Assembly (NCBI GenBank): GCA_027483895.1
Contig: JAIXTP010000021.1
Coordinates: 1-64,000 of the forward strand
DNA: 64,000 nt
Source of the DNA: Hyphomicrobiales bacterium
GTDB lineage: Bacteria; Pseudomonadota; Alphaproteobacteria; Rhizobiales; Beijerinckiaceae
Reading direction: 5' to 3'
Shown here in pieces: positions 1 to 9,936 of the stretch. A program made the position numbers and the translations under genes. The notes below the pieces were generated by a model. It did no database searches, had not been told where the DNA came from, and was given only the letters and a program-made list of their open reading frames with translations. Each line of letters starts with the position of its first letter. Positions within the stretch are counted from its first letter, which is position 1.

Positions 1-842
1 GCCATGGCGAGGCCGGCGCCGTTGACCATGCAGCCGATCGTGCCGTCGAGCGCGATGTAGGAGAGGTCGTATTTCGACGCCTCGATCTCCTTCTCGTCCT
101 CTTCCGTCTCGTCGCGCAGGGCGAAGATGTCGGGGTGACGATAGAGCGAGTTCGAGTCGAAGGAGACCTTCGCGTCGAGCGCCTTGAGCTGACCCTGCTT
201 GGTGACGATCAGCGGGTTCACTTCCAGCATCGCCATGTCCTTGGCGACGAAGGCGGCATAGAACTGAGCCGTGATCTTTTCGGCCTGCTTGGCGAGATCG
301 CCGGTGAGCCCGAGGGCCTTGGCGACCGCGCGGCCGTGATGGGGCATCACGCCCGTGGCGGGATCGACCGAGAAGGTCACGATCTTCTCGGGCGTGTGGT
401 GGGCGACCTCTTCGATGTCCATGCCGCCTTCCGTCGAGACGACGAAGGCGATGCGGGACGTCACGCGGTCGACGAGCATCGAGAGGTAGAACTCCTTCTC
501 GATGTCGGAGCCGTCCTCGATATAGAGGCGGTTGACCTGCTTGCCCGCCGGGCCGGTCTGGATGGTGACGAGCGTGTTGCCCAGCATCTGCTGCGCGAAC
601 TGCTTCACCTCGTCGATCGACTTGGCGAGACGCACGCCGCCCTTTTCGCCGGCGGCGGCTTCCTTGAACTTGCCCTTGCCGCGACCGCCCGCATGGATCT
701 GGGACTTCACGACCCAGAGGGGACCCGGCAGCTGCTTGGCGGCGGCCTCGGCTTCGGACGCGTTGAAGATCGGCACGCCCGCGGAGACGGGCACGCCGAA
801 CTCCTTCAGAACGGCCTTGGCCTGATATTCATGAATGTTCAT
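1..842 (-). CDS. sucC: Succinyl-CoA ligase (ADP-forming) beta subunit, partial
   Basis: This is the N-terminal 280 residues of the ATP-grasp beta subunit of succinyl-CoA synthetase, which interconverts succinyl-CoA and succinate with substrate-level phosphorylation. The protein opens [17 protein letters not shown], the family's usual beginning, and carries the Gly/Lys-rich [11 protein letters not shown] stretch near residue 53 and an MLEVNPL stretch of the ATP-grasp fold. The gene runs off the left edge of the window, so its C-terminus is not seen. It lies 87 bases downstream of mdh on the same strand; mdh-sucC adjacency, usually continuing into sucD and sucAB, is common in alphaproteobacteria. 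Truncation is due only to the window edge. Confidence 0.97.
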   Translation of the reverse strand, partial: MNIHEYQAKAVLKEFGVPVSAGVPIFNASEAEAAAKQLPGPLWVVKSQIHAGGRGKGKFKEAAAGEKGGVRLAKSIDEVKQFAQQMLGNTLVTIQTGPAGKQVNRLYIEDGSDIEKEFYLSMLVDRVTSRIAFVVSTEGGMDIEEVAHHTPEKIVTFSVDPATGVMPHHGRAVAKALGLTGDLAKQAEKITAQFYAAFVAKDMAMLEVNPLIVTKQGQLKALDAKVSFDSNSLYRHPDIFALRDETEEDEKEIEASKYDLSYIALDGTIGCMVNGAGLAM

Positions 843-929
843 CGATTTCTTCCCTGGACCGGTCCGGCCGAAACCGCAGGGCGGGCCGGGGTCTCGCGAG
901 GAGCCCCGGAACCGCCCGGCGAATGCGGA

Positions 930-2000
<1,071 letters not shown>

Positions 2001-2126
2001 TTAGAAGCAGGCGCGAAATCGAGGCGTCGCCTTGGTCCCGGCAAGGGATTCGGCGTTGTTTTTCAGCGCATTGGAATGGCGGCCCGAAACGGGCGGCGGC
2101 ACGGGAAAGAGCGGTTTCGACGCTGT

Positions 2127-2154
2127 TACGAATTACAAAATTCGTATTTTGTAA
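2127..2154. promoter_or_regulatory. Overlapping inverted repeats upstream of mdh
   Basis: Two interlocked dyads occupy this AT-rich island: TACGAAT (2127-2133) with ATTCGTA (2140-2146), and TTACAAAA (2133-2140) with TTTTGTAA (2147-2154). The second half of the first dyad is the spacer of the second, so the two pairings exclude each other in a transcript. It sits about 235 bases before mdh and just past the 3' end of the TetR gene. It could be an operator for a dimeric regulator. Seen directly; the function is inference. The rest of 1893-2170 shows no gene. Confidence 0.45.
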
Positions 2155-2170
2155 CGTCTTTTTCGGCCGC

Positions 2171-2770
2171 TCAGCCGGCCGTTCTGATGGCCCGGACCAG
2201 CGCCTGCGCTGCCGCGGCGTGACGCGTTTCGACCACACGGAAAGGTATGGAACGGTCGAGACGGACCGCCCAAGGGTTGAGGAAACGATAGCCCAGATCG
2301 AAGGCGAGGCCGATGAACCGGTCGCGTCCGGTCGCCGGAAAGACTTCCGTAGCCACGCCATCGTCGAGGATGCGTTCGATCAGGTCGCGCAGCCTTGCGC
2401 GATGGTTGCGGGCGACGGGCCGGTTCTCGACGAAGGCGTCGACGGCGAGGTCGTAGAGATTGGGTTCGCTTTCGAGCCGCTCCCGATGACTGCGCATCAC
2501 GAGCAGAAGGAGGCGTTCGAGCTTGTCCTCGGCCGGGTCGGGCGCATCGGCGACGTCGGCCGCCGAGGCTTCGAGCCGTCGCAGCCAGACGCCCGTCACG
2601 GCATCGGCGAGTGCGGTCTTAGAGGGGAAATAGCGATAGACGTTGGCATGCGTCATCCCCGCCTCGCGGGCGACGCCCGTTACCGTCGTCCGCTCCATGC
2701 CGAAGCGGCGCACATGCTCGGCGGCGATGCCGAGAAGACGCTGATCGGTCGGGAGGGCGGGATCCGTCAT
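2171..2770 (-). CDS. TetR family transcriptional regulator, candidate CcrR-type regulator
   Basis: A 199-residue TetR regulator. The N-terminal helix-turn-helix is clear: RTTVTGVAREAGMTHANVYRYFPSK at residues 27-51, with the typical YRYFPSK ending. The C-terminal ligand domain is not diagnostic. It lies 39 bases downstream of the ethylmalonyl-CoA mutase gene on the same strand and may be cotranscribed with it. In Methylobacterium extorquens a TetR protein named CcrR activates the ccr gene; the position here makes a similar role attractive, but orthology cannot be shown from this sequence alone. Confidence 0.85.
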   Translation of the reverse strand: MTDPALPTDQRLLGIAAEHVRRFGMERTTVTGVAREAGMTHANVYRYFPSKTALADAVTGVWLRRLEASAADVADAPDPAEDKLERLLLLVMRSHRERLESEPNLYDLAVDAFVENRPVARNHRARLRDLIERILDDGVATEVFPATGRDRFIGLAFDLGYRFLNPWAVRLDRSIPFRVVETRHAAAAQALVRAIRTAG

Positions 2771-2809
2771 GCGGGCGACACTACGCTTGCCGCGCTCCCC
2801 GCGTCGAGG

Positions 2810-4774
2810 TCACGCGGCCCGCGTCGCGGCGCGTTCCACGATGCCGACGATGTCCTTCATGATGCCGTCGATGGCGTAGTCCTTGGGCGTGTAGACGCCC
2901 GACACGCCGATATTGCGCAGCACGTTCTCGTCGTCGGGCGGGATGATGCCGCCGACGACGACGGGGATATGCCCGAGCCCCGCATTCCGCATCCGGGCCA
3001 TCACGTCGCGCACCAGCGGCACATGCGAGCCGGAAAGGATCGACAGGCCCACCACATGGGCCTTCGAGGCCTTCGCCTGCTCCACGATCTCCTCCGGCGT
3101 CAGCCGGATGCCGTCATAGGTGACCTCGAACCCGACGTCCCGACCGCGCAGCGCGATCTGCTCCGCGCCGTTCGAATGGCCGTCGAGACCGGGCTTCCCG
3201 ACCACCATGCGCGGCGTCTCGCCGAGCCGCTCGCCGAGATCGGCGACGAGCAGCTTCACCTCGCGGTCGATCGGGTCCGTCCGGGTCTCCGGCGTCACGC
3301 CGGTCGGCGCGCGGTAGCGGCCGAAGATCTCGCGCAGCACCTCGCCCCATTCGCCCGTCGTCACGCCGGCCTTGGCGCAGCGGATGGAGGGCTCCATCAC
3401 GTTCCGGCCCTCCTGCGCGGCGGCGCGCAGATCGTCGAGCGCGGCATCGACCGCCTTCGCGTCGCGCCTCGAGCGCCAGTCGCGGATGCGGGCGACGGCC
3501 TCGATCTCGACCTCTTCGGGCACCGTCAGCACGGTGCCTTCACCCGCGGTGAGGGGCGACTGCTCGGTCTGGCCCCAGCGATTGACGCCGACCACGACCT
3601 GTTCGCCCGTCTCGATGCCGACGATGCGGCGGGCGTTGGACTCGACGAGCGCGCGCTTCATGTAGCCGCTTTCGACGGCCGGGATGGCGCCGCCCATCGC
3701 CTCGATGACGGCGAGTTCGGCCTTCGCGGCCTCCTTCAGCTCGTCCACCTTCCGCTGGATCTCGACCGATCCGTCGAAGATGTCGCCGTATTCGAGCAGG
3801 TCCGTCTCATAGGCCATGACCTGCTGCATGCGGAGAGACCATTGCTGGTCCCACGGGCGCGGCAGGCCGAGCGCCTCGTTCCAGGCCGGAAGCTGGACGG
3901 CGCGGGCGCGGGCGCGCTTCGACAGCACGACGGCCAGCATCTCGATGAGGATGCGGTAGACGTTGTTTTCGGGCTGCTGCTCGGTCAGGCCGAGCGAATT
4001 CACCTGCACCCCGTAACGGAAGCGACGGTGCTTTTCGTCCGTCACGCCGTAGCGGTCGCGCGTGATCTCGTCCCACAGCTCGGTGAACGCGCGCATCTTG
4101 CACAGCTCGGTGACGAAACGCATGCCCGCATTCACGAAAAAGGAGATGCGGGACACGACCTCGCCGAACTGCGCGTCGGTATAGACGCCCGAGGCCTTCA
4201 CCGTATCGAGCACGGCGATCGCGGTGGCCAGCGCATAGGCCAGCTCCTGCGTCGGCGTCGCGCCCGCTTCCTGCAGGTGGTAGCTGCAGACATTGGTCGG
4301 GTTCCATTTCGGCATTTCCGCCGTCGAGAACAGGATCGTGTCCTTGATCAGCCGCATCGAGGGCGCGGGCGGGAACACGTAGGTCCCGCGGGACAGATAT
4401 TCCTTGATGATGTCGTTCTGCGTCGTGCCCTGCAGCTTGGCCCGGTCGGCCCCCTGCTCGTCCGCGACGGCGACGTAGAGCGACAGCAGCCAGGCGGCCG
4501 TCGCGTTGATCGTCATCGAGGTGTTCATCTCGGCCAGCGGGATCTCGTGGAACAGCGTCCGCATGTCGCCGAGATGCGCGATCGACACGCCGACCTTGCC
4601 GACCTCGCCTCGCGCCAGCACGTGATCCGGGTCGTAGCCCGTCTGCGTCGGCAGATCGAAGGCGACGGACAGGCCCGTCTGCCCTTTGGCCAGATTGCCC
4701 TTGTAGAGCTTGTTCGACTCCGCGGCGGTCGAGTGACCGGCATAGGTCCGGAAGATCCAAGGCTTGTCGCGCAT
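2810..4774 (-). CDS. ecm: Ethylmalonyl-CoA mutase (MeaA-type B12-dependent mutase)
   Basis: A coenzyme-B12-dependent acyl-CoA mutase of 654 aa that should convert (2R)-ethylmalonyl-CoA to methylsuccinyl-CoA. The substrate-binding barrel comes first (YAGHSTA, GLSVAFDLPTQTGYD near the N-terminus). The C-terminal cobalamin domain has the DxHxxG motif as DGHSNG, with D531, H533 and G536. A single chain carrying both domains and this length fit MeaA/Ecm rather than the two-subunit methylmalonyl-CoA mutase. The start at 4774 (MRDKPWIF) is preferred over 4858 because GGAG precedes it and the upstream residues are atypical. The divergent neighbour is ccr, which makes its precursor. Confidence 0.93.
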   Translation of the reverse strand: MRDKPWIFRTYAGHSTAAESNKLYKGNLAKGQTGLSVAFDLPTQTGYDPDHVLARGEVGKVGVSIAHLGDMRTLFHEIPLAEMNTSMTINATAAWLLSLYVAVADEQGADRAKLQGTTQNDIIKEYLSRGTYVFPPAPSMRLIKDTILFSTAEMPKWNPTNVCSYHLQEAGATPTQELAYALATAIAVLDTVKASGVYTDAQFGEVVSRISFFVNAGMRFVTELCKMRAFTELWDEITRDRYGVTDEKHRRFRYGVQVNSLGLTEQQPENNVYRILIEMLAVVLSKRARARAVQLPAWNEALGLPRPWDQQWSLRMQQVMAYETDLLEYGDIFDGSVEIQRKVDELKEAAKAELAVIEAMGGAIPAVESGYMKRALVESNARRIVGIETGEQVVVGVNRWGQTEQSPLTAGEGTVLTVPEEVEIEAVARIRDWRSRRDAKAVDAALDDLRAAAQEGRNVMEPSIRCAKAGVTTGEWGEVLREIFGRYRAPTGVTPETRTDPIDREVKLLVADLGERLGETPRMVVGKPGLDGHSNGAEQIALRGRDVGFEVTYDGIRLTPEEIVEQAKASKAHVVGLSILSGSHVPLVRDVMARMRNAGLGHIPVVVGGIIPPDDENVLRNIGVSGVYTPKDYAIDGIMKDIVGIVERAATRAA

Positions 4775-4835
4775 ACCGCCGTCTCCGTGGGCCGCCGCCG
4801 GGCGGCGGAGACAGATGATCGGATCAAGAATCCTT

Positions 4836-4860
4836 TTGCAATGCAACATCCGGTGCATGC
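4836..4860. promoter_or_regulatory. Dyads in the ecm/ccr divergent promoter region
   Basis: The 183-base gap between the divergent ecm and ccr starts contains the odd palindrome TTGCAATGCAA (4836-4846) and, eight bases on, GCATGC (4855-4860). TTGCAA-type repeats are reported targets of regulators of ccr genes in some alphaproteobacteria, and TetR proteins also bind such palindromes. The sites are seen directly; a regulatory role is inference from position. Confidence 0.4.
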
Positions 4861-4957
4861 CGTGCGTCGTATGTAGCGCGAGGCCAAGAAAACCAAAGGA
4901 TGATGGACAGCCGTTTTGCTGCGGTGCACCATCACGGTCACATCAGGGAACGGAACC

Positions 4958-6235
4958 ATGACGCAAACCGCCCAAGCCCTCTCCACCGCGAGCGCGGTGA
5001 AGGATCTCTACGACCTCGGAGAGATCCCGCCGCTCGGTCACGTGCCCGAGAAGATGTGGGCCTGGGCCATCCGCAAGGACCGCCACGGCCCGCCGGACGA
5101 GGCGATGCAGCTCGAGGCGATCCCCACTTGGACGATCGGCGACGACGAGGTTCTCGTCCTCGTGATGGCCGCGGGCGTGAACTACAACGGCGTCTGGGCG
5201 GCGCTGGGCCAACCCATCTCGCCCTTCGACGGCCACAAGCAGCCGGTGCATGTCGCGGGCTCCGACGCTTCCGGCGTCGTCTGGGCGGTCGGCCGCAAGG
5301 TGAAGCGCTGGAAGGTCGGCGACGAGGTCATCGTCCACTGCAATCAGGACGACGGCGACGACGAGGAGTGCAACGGCGGCGACCCGATGTTCTCGCCCTC
5401 GCAGCGCATCTGGGGCTACGAGACGCCGGACGGCTCCTTCGCGCAGTTCTGCCGCGTCCAGTCGCGCCAGCTGATGCAGCGCCCCAAGCATCTCACGTGG
5501 GAAGAGAGCGCCTGCTACACGCTCACCCTCGCCACCGCCTACCGCATGCTCTTCGGCCATGCGCCGCACACCGTGCGGCCCGGCGACAACGTGCTCGTCT
5601 GGGGCGCCTCGGGCGGCCTCGGCGTGTTCGGCGTGCAGCTCTGCGCGGCCGCGGGCGCGAACGCCATCGGCATCATCTCGGACGAGTCGAAGCGCGATTA
5701 CGTGCTGGGCCTCGGCGCCAAGGGCGTGATCAACCGCAAGGACTTCAATTGCTGGGGCCGATTGCCGACGGTGAACTCGCCCGAGTTCACCGCCTATATG
5801 GCCGAAGCCCGGAAATTCGGTAAGGCGATCTGGGACATCACCGGCAAGAAGGACGTCGACATCGTCTTCGAGCATCCCGGCGAACAGACCTTCCCCACCT
5901 CATGCTTCGTCGCCAAGCGCGGCGGCATGGTGGTGTTCTGCGCGGGCACTTCGGGCTTCAACCTCACCTTCGACGCCCGCTTCGTCTGGATGCGCCAGAA
6001 GCGCATCCAAGGCTCGCATTTCGCCCATCTCAAGCAGGCGGCGGCCGCGAACCAGTTCGTGATCGACCGTCGCGTCGACCCCTGCATGAGCGAGGTCTTC
6101 GCGTGGGACCAGATCCCGCTCGCCCATATGAAGATGTGGAAGAACCAGCACGCGCCCGGCAACATGGCCGTGCTCGTCAATTCCCCCCGCCCGGGTCTCC
6201 GGACGGTCGAGGACGTGATCGAAGCCCGCGGCTGA
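4958..6235 (+). CDS. ccr: Crotonyl-CoA carboxylase/reductase
   Basis: Reductive carboxylation of crotonyl-CoA to (2S)-ethylmalonyl-CoA with NADPH and CO2, the key step of the ethylmalonyl-CoA pathway. The 425-residue protein is a medium-chain dehydrogenase/reductase. GVNYNGVWAALG carries the Asn of the CO2-binding site near residue 80, GASGGLGVFGVQ is the NADPH Rossmann motif, and GSHFAHL near residue 350 carries the His of the same site. The start at 4958 (MTQTAQA) follows AGGGAACGGA and fits the family. It is transcribed away from ecm and ends at a strong terminator. Confidence 0.97.
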   Translation: MTQTAQALSTASAVKDLYDLGEIPPLGHVPEKMWAWAIRKDRHGPPDEAMQLEAIPTWTIGDDEVLVLVMAAGVNYNGVWAALGQPISPFDGHKQPVHVAGSDASGVVWAVGRKVKRWKVGDEVIVHCNQDDGDDEECNGGDPMFSPSQRIWGYETPDGSFAQFCRVQSRQLMQRPKHLTWEESACYTLTLATAYRMLFGHAPHTVRPGDNVLVWGASGGLGVFGVQLCAAAGANAIGIISDESKRDYVLGLGAKGVINRKDFNCWGRLPTVNSPEFTAYMAEARKFGKAIWDITGKKDVDIVFEHPGEQTFPTSCFVAKRGGMVVFCAGTSGFNLTFDARFVWMRQKRIQGSHFAHLKQAAAANQFVIDRRVDPCMSEVFAWDQIPLAHMKMWKNQHAPGNMAVLVNSPRPGLRTVEDVIEARG

Positions 6236-6258
6236 TCGCGTCCGCATGGCGGACCCGA

Positions 6259-6284
6259 AGGGCGCGCTCCGGCGCGCCCTTTTT
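6259..6284 (+). terminator. Rho-independent terminator after ccr
   Basis: A perfect 9-bp stem AGGGCGCGC/GCGCGCCCT with loop TCCG (6259-6280) is followed by a five-T run. It starts 24 bases after the ccr stop and abuts the 3' end of the convergent membrane-protein gene. Confidence 0.9.
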
Positions 6285-7141
6285 CATTCGGCCGCGATCT
6301 CGGGCGAGCAGGGCACGTCGCGACGGCGCAGCCGCAACGCGGCGGCGTTGAACTCGCCGCCGAAGATGAAGGTCGCGGAGATCGCATAGAGGAAGACCAT
6401 CGCGATCATGACGGAGGACAATCCGGCATAGGTCTTCACATAGGTCTGGGCCGCGCCGCGCAGATACCAGCCGAAACCGACCGCATAGCCGAGCGAGAGC
6501 AGCACGGTCACGGCGATGCCCGGCCAGACGTCGCTCAAGGAGCGGCGTCCGCAGGGCAGCTTCAGGTGCAGCACGAGAAGCGCGGCCACCACGAGCCCCG
6601 TGGCGAGCCCGAACCGCGCCACGGTGACCGACACCGCATAGGCCTCGATCCAAGGCGCCGCATGAAGGGCCGCGTCCCAGATCACCGGCGCGAGGACGAC
6701 CAGAAAGCCGAGGGCCAGAAGGCCCGCGGCGGCCAGAAAGACGAACACGACGGATTCCAGCCGCGTGATCCACCAGCGCCGCGTCTCCTTGAGGCCGTAG
6801 GCGCGGTTCAGCGCGATGCGCAGGGCTTCGATTCCGTTGGTCGAGAAATAGAGGGCGAGCGCCGCGCCGACGGTCAGCAGTCCCGTGCCGGAGGTCGCCA
6901 CCACCGCTTCGATCTCCTTGGCGATCGGCCGCGCCACCGCCTCGGGCCAGGCCTCGAAGATCAGCGTCGTCGCCTCCTTGGCGAGGTTTCCGGTGCCGAT
7001 GAAGCCCGCGAGGGCGGTCACGAAGATCAGGAACGGAAACAGCGACATGATGGCCGAGAGCGCCACATGGGATGCGATGGCCCAGCCGTCGTCTTCGGAA
7101 AACCGATCGAAGGCGTCGAGCGCGATTTTCAGGAAGACCAT
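6284..7141 (-). CDS. YihY/BrkB family inner-membrane protein
   Basis: A 285-residue polytopic membrane protein of the YihY/BrkB (formerly RNase BN) family. The diagnostic N-terminal stretch DDGWAIASHVALSAIMSLFPF is followed by about six hydrophobic segments, and YFSTNGIEALRIALNRAYG is the family's conserved middle motif. The molecular function is unsettled; the old RNase BN assignment has been withdrawn. ATG at 7141 with GGAGAG upstream gives the usual 16 residues before DDGW; a GTG at 7210 with AAGGGA is an alternative start. It sits between pathway genes without an obvious functional link. Confidence 0.88.
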   Translation of the reverse strand: MVFLKIALDAFDRFSEDDGWAIASHVALSAIMSLFPFLIFVTALAGFIGTGNLAKEATTLIFEAWPEAVARPIAKEIEAVVATSGTGLLTVGAALALYFSTNGIEALRIALNRAYGLKETRRWWITRLESVVFVFLAAAGLLALGFLVVLAPVIWDAALHAAPWIEAYAVSVTVARFGLATGLVVAALLVLHLKLPCGRRSLSDVWPGIAVTVLLSLGYAVGFGWYLRGAAQTYVKTYAGLSSVMIAMVFLYAISATFIFGGEFNAAALRLRRRDVPCSPEIAAE

Positions 7142-7242
7142 CGACGACTCTCCGAGCGGCGCGTGCGGTCGAAGCACGGTCTCGACCGATGCAACGCCCT
7201 CCTTTATCACCGTGTTCCCTTCTGCGATGTCCGGATTCCCCC

Positions 7243-8127
7243 GTGCTCGACCGTTCGGATCTCCTGTTGCGGGCCTCGCCCGCGGCCTTCGTGCTGATCT
7301 GGTCGACGGGCTGGATCGCGGCGCGCTTCGCCGCGGATTACGCCGATCCGCTCACCTTTCTCGCGATCCGCTTCGGGCTTGCGGGCATGGGCCTGTTTCT
7401 CTTCGCGCTTGCGGTCTCGGCGCCCTGGCCGCGCGGCCGCGCCGCATGGCATGCGATCGCCTCCGGCGTCCTGCTGCATGCGGGCTATCTGGGCGGCGTG
7501 TGGTGGGCGGTCAAACAGGGCGTTCCGGCCGTCATCTCCGGGCTTCTCGCGGCGCTTCAGCCGATCCTGACCGCCTTGCTGGCGCCGGCATTGCTCGGCG
7601 AGCGGCTCTCGCCGATGCGGATCCTCGGCATCGCGGTCGGCTTCGTCGGCGTGCTTCTCGTGCTGGCGCCGAAGCTCGCGGGCGCCCCTTGGAACGAACT
7701 CGGCGGCATCCTGTTGCCGCTGGCGGTCAACACCGTCGGCATGCTCTCGGTGACGCTCGGCACCTTCTACCAGAAGCGTTTCCTCCCCACGGGCGATCTG
7801 CGCACCGTCACCGCGCTGCAATATGTCGGCGCGACGGCCGCGGTCCTTCCGGTCGCGGCGATGATCGAGCCGATGCGCATGGAATGGACCCCCGTCTCCG
7901 CCGCCGTGATGGCGTGGTCGGTGGTGGCGATCTCCTTCGGCGCCATCGGTCTTCTGTTGCTGCTGATCCGTCGCGGAGCGGTCTCGCGCGCCGCAGCGCT
8001 GATCTATCTCGTTCCGCCCGCCGTGGCGGTCCAAGGCTGGTTCTTCTTCGGCGAGACACTGAGCGCGGTGCAGCTGCTCGGCATGGCGGTGGCGGTCTTC
8101 GGCGTGGCGCTCACCACCCGGCGCTGA
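7243..8127 (+). CDS. EamA/DMT family transporter
   Basis: A 294-residue permease with two EamA repeats and about ten hydrophobic helices. The first repeat begins FVLIWSTGWIAARFA and ends with the LLAALQPILTALLAP and GERLS pair typical of the family; the second ends FFFGETLSAVQLLGMAV. Substrate unknown; family members export amino acids and other metabolites. The GTG start at 7243 puts eight residues before the first helix; an in-frame ATG at 7189 would overlap the divergent membrane-protein gene. Downstream is mcd, 78 bases away. Confidence 0.87.
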   Translation: MLDRSDLLLRASPAAFVLIWSTGWIAARFAADYADPLTFLAIRFGLAGMGLFLFALAVSAPWPRGRAAWHAIASGVLLHAGYLGGVWWAVKQGVPAVISGLLAALQPILTALLAPALLGERLSPMRILGIAVGFVGVLLVLAPKLAGAPWNELGGILLPLAVNTVGMLSVTLGTFYQKRFLPTGDLRTVTALQYVGATAAVLPVAAMIEPMRMEWTPVSAAVMAWSVVAISFGAIGLLLLLIRRGAVSRAAALIYLVPPAVAVQGWFFFGETLSAVQLLGMAVAVFGVALTTRR

Positions 8128-8205
8128 TCCGACCATCGGGTCATTGCCGTATGACGACGGCGGGGGCATGCTGCACCGCAATAGAGCCGTCCCGGGAGTA
8201 CCGCC

Positions 8206-9885
8206 ATGAGCCGTAGCGCGACTGCAGCCGTCCTGCAGCACGACGTCGTCGATCTCGCGCAGAGCGCGTCTTCCGCCGTCGCGAAGCTCGCCGCCGAAGC
8301 GACGTCCGCCGTGCGCGCGAAGGTGAGCGAGAACGGCCGGGTCTCGAATGCGCTCGTCGATCGCGAGCAGCACGCGGCCCACGGCCTCGCCTGGCTCTGC
8401 ACCTATGCGGAATCGATCCGGGAACTCGCCGCCTACGGCGAACGCCTGAAGGCCGAGGGCCGCTTCGGCGAGACCGAGGAACTGCTCGTCGCGATCGGCG
8501 TCGGCGAATATCTCGCCCAGATCTTCGGCGGCATTCCGATGAATCAGGGCGAATTCGTCCGGCTCGCGGATCTGGGGATCGGCGCGGGCGCCGTTGCGGC
8601 CGCACGGACCCCGGTGGTCGAAACGCTGATCGCGACCGGCAACACGCCCGCCAACCGCGCGCGCCTCGTCCATCTGATCCGGTCGACGCAGGGCTCCGCC
8701 ACCGTCGGCGACCCCGGCCTCGACGAGACGATGGAAGCCATCCGCGAGGAGATGCGGAAATTCGCGGCCGCGGAAGTCGAGCCGCATGCCCATGAATGGC
8801 ATCTCAAGAACGAATACATCCCGCTCGAAGTCGTGAACGGGCTCGCCGAACTCGGCGTGTTCGGCCTCACGCTGCCGGAAGAATTCGGCGGCATGGGCCT
8901 CGGCAAGGTGTCCATGTGCGTGGTCTCGGAAGAGCTTTCGCGCGCCTATATCGGCGTCGGCTCGCTCGGCACGCGCTCCGAGATCGCGGCGGAACTGATC
9001 ATCTGCGGCGGCACGGAGGAGCAGAAGGCGCATTGGCTGCCGAAGATCGCCTCGGGCGAAATTCTCCCCACCGCCGTCTTCACCGAGCCGAACACCGGCT
9101 CCGACCTCGCCTCTCTGAAGACCCGCGCGGTCCGCGAGGGCGACGTCTACAAGGTCACCGGCAACAAGACCTGGATCACCCATCCCGTCCGCGCCGACCT
9201 GATGACGATGCTGGTCCGCACGGATCCGAACCAGCCCGGCTACAAGGGCCTCTCGATCCTTCTTGGCGAGAAGCCGCGCGGGACCGACGAGAACCCCTTC
9301 CCCGCGCAGGGCATGACCGGCGGCGAGATCGAGGTTCTCGGCTATCGCGGCATGAAGGAATACGAGCTCGCCTTCGACGCATTCGAAGTGCCGGCCGCCA
9401 ACCTTCTCGGCGGCGTGGAGGGGCAGGGCTTCAAGCAGCTGATGCAGACCTTCGAATCCGCCCGCATCCAGACCGCCGCGCGCGCGGTGGGCGTGGCCCA
9501 GTCCGCGCTCGACATCGGCCTGCGCTATGCGGAAGAGCGGATCCAGTTCGGCAAGCCGCTGGCCGATTTCCCGCGCGTCGCCGACAAGATCGCGATGATG
9601 GCGGTCGAGGTGAACATCGCCCGGCAGCTCACTTACTTCTCGGCCCGCGCGAAGGACGCCGACAAGCGCTGCGACGTCGAAGCGGGCATGGCCAAGCTGC
9701 TCGGCGCCCGCGTGGCTTGGGCTGCGGCCGACAATGCGCTGCAGATCCACGGCGGCAACGGCTTCGCGCTGGAATACCAGATCTCCCGCGTGCTCTGCGA
9801 CGCGCGCATCCTCAACATCTTCGAGGGCGCGGCGGAGATCCAGGCCCAGGTCATCGCCCGCCGGATCCTCGACGGGGCGAACTGA
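8206..9885 (+). CDS. mcd: (2S)-methylsuccinyl-CoA dehydrogenase
   Basis: A 559-residue flavin-dependent acyl-CoA dehydrogenase with an N-terminal extension of about 160 residues before the ordinary fold, the hallmark of methylsuccinyl-CoA dehydrogenase. The extension contains EQHAAHGLAWLCTYAES and GEYLAQIFGGIPMNQGE, both characteristic. The dehydrogenase core has FTEPNTGSDLASLKT and ends IFEGAAEIQAQVIARRIL. It oxidises methylsuccinyl-CoA to mesaconyl-CoA, directly after the Ecm step. GGGAG precedes the ATG. With ecm and ccr it gives three consecutive pathway steps within 7 kb; mesaconyl-CoA hydratase and the lyases are not in the window. Confidence 0.94.
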   Translation: MSRSATAAVLQHDVVDLAQSASSAVAKLAAEATSAVRAKVSENGRVSNALVDREQHAAHGLAWLCTYAESIRELAAYGERLKAEGRFGETEELLVAIGVGEYLAQIFGGIPMNQGEFVRLADLGIGAGAVAAARTPVVETLIATGNTPANRARLVHLIRSTQGSATVGDPGLDETMEAIREEMRKFAAAEVEPHAHEWHLKNEYIPLEVVNGLAELGVFGLTLPEEFGGMGLGKVSMCVVSEELSRAYIGVGSLGTRSEIAAELIICGGTEEQKAHWLPKIASGEILPTAVFTEPNTGSDLASLKTRAVREGDVYKVTGNKTWITHPVRADLMTMLVRTDPNQPGYKGLSILLGEKPRGTDENPFPAQGMTGGEIEVLGYRGMKEYELAFDAFEVPAANLLGGVEGQGFKQLMQTFESARIQTAARAVGVAQSALDIGLRYAEERIQFGKPLADFPRVADKIAMMAVEVNIARQLTYFSARAKDADKRCDVEAGMAKLLGARVAWAAADNALQIHGGNGFALEYQISRVLCDARILNIFEGAAEIQAQVIARRILDGAN

Positions 9886-9936
9886 ACCTTTGCCGCTCGT
9901 CGGGCGTTCTCCTCGCTTCGGAGGAGGACGTGCTTC

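Noticed and set aside
2219-4876. An 885-codon plus-strand frame opposite the TetR and ecm genes
   Set aside because: Arg/His/Asp-rich shadow of ecm with no ribosome site or family match.
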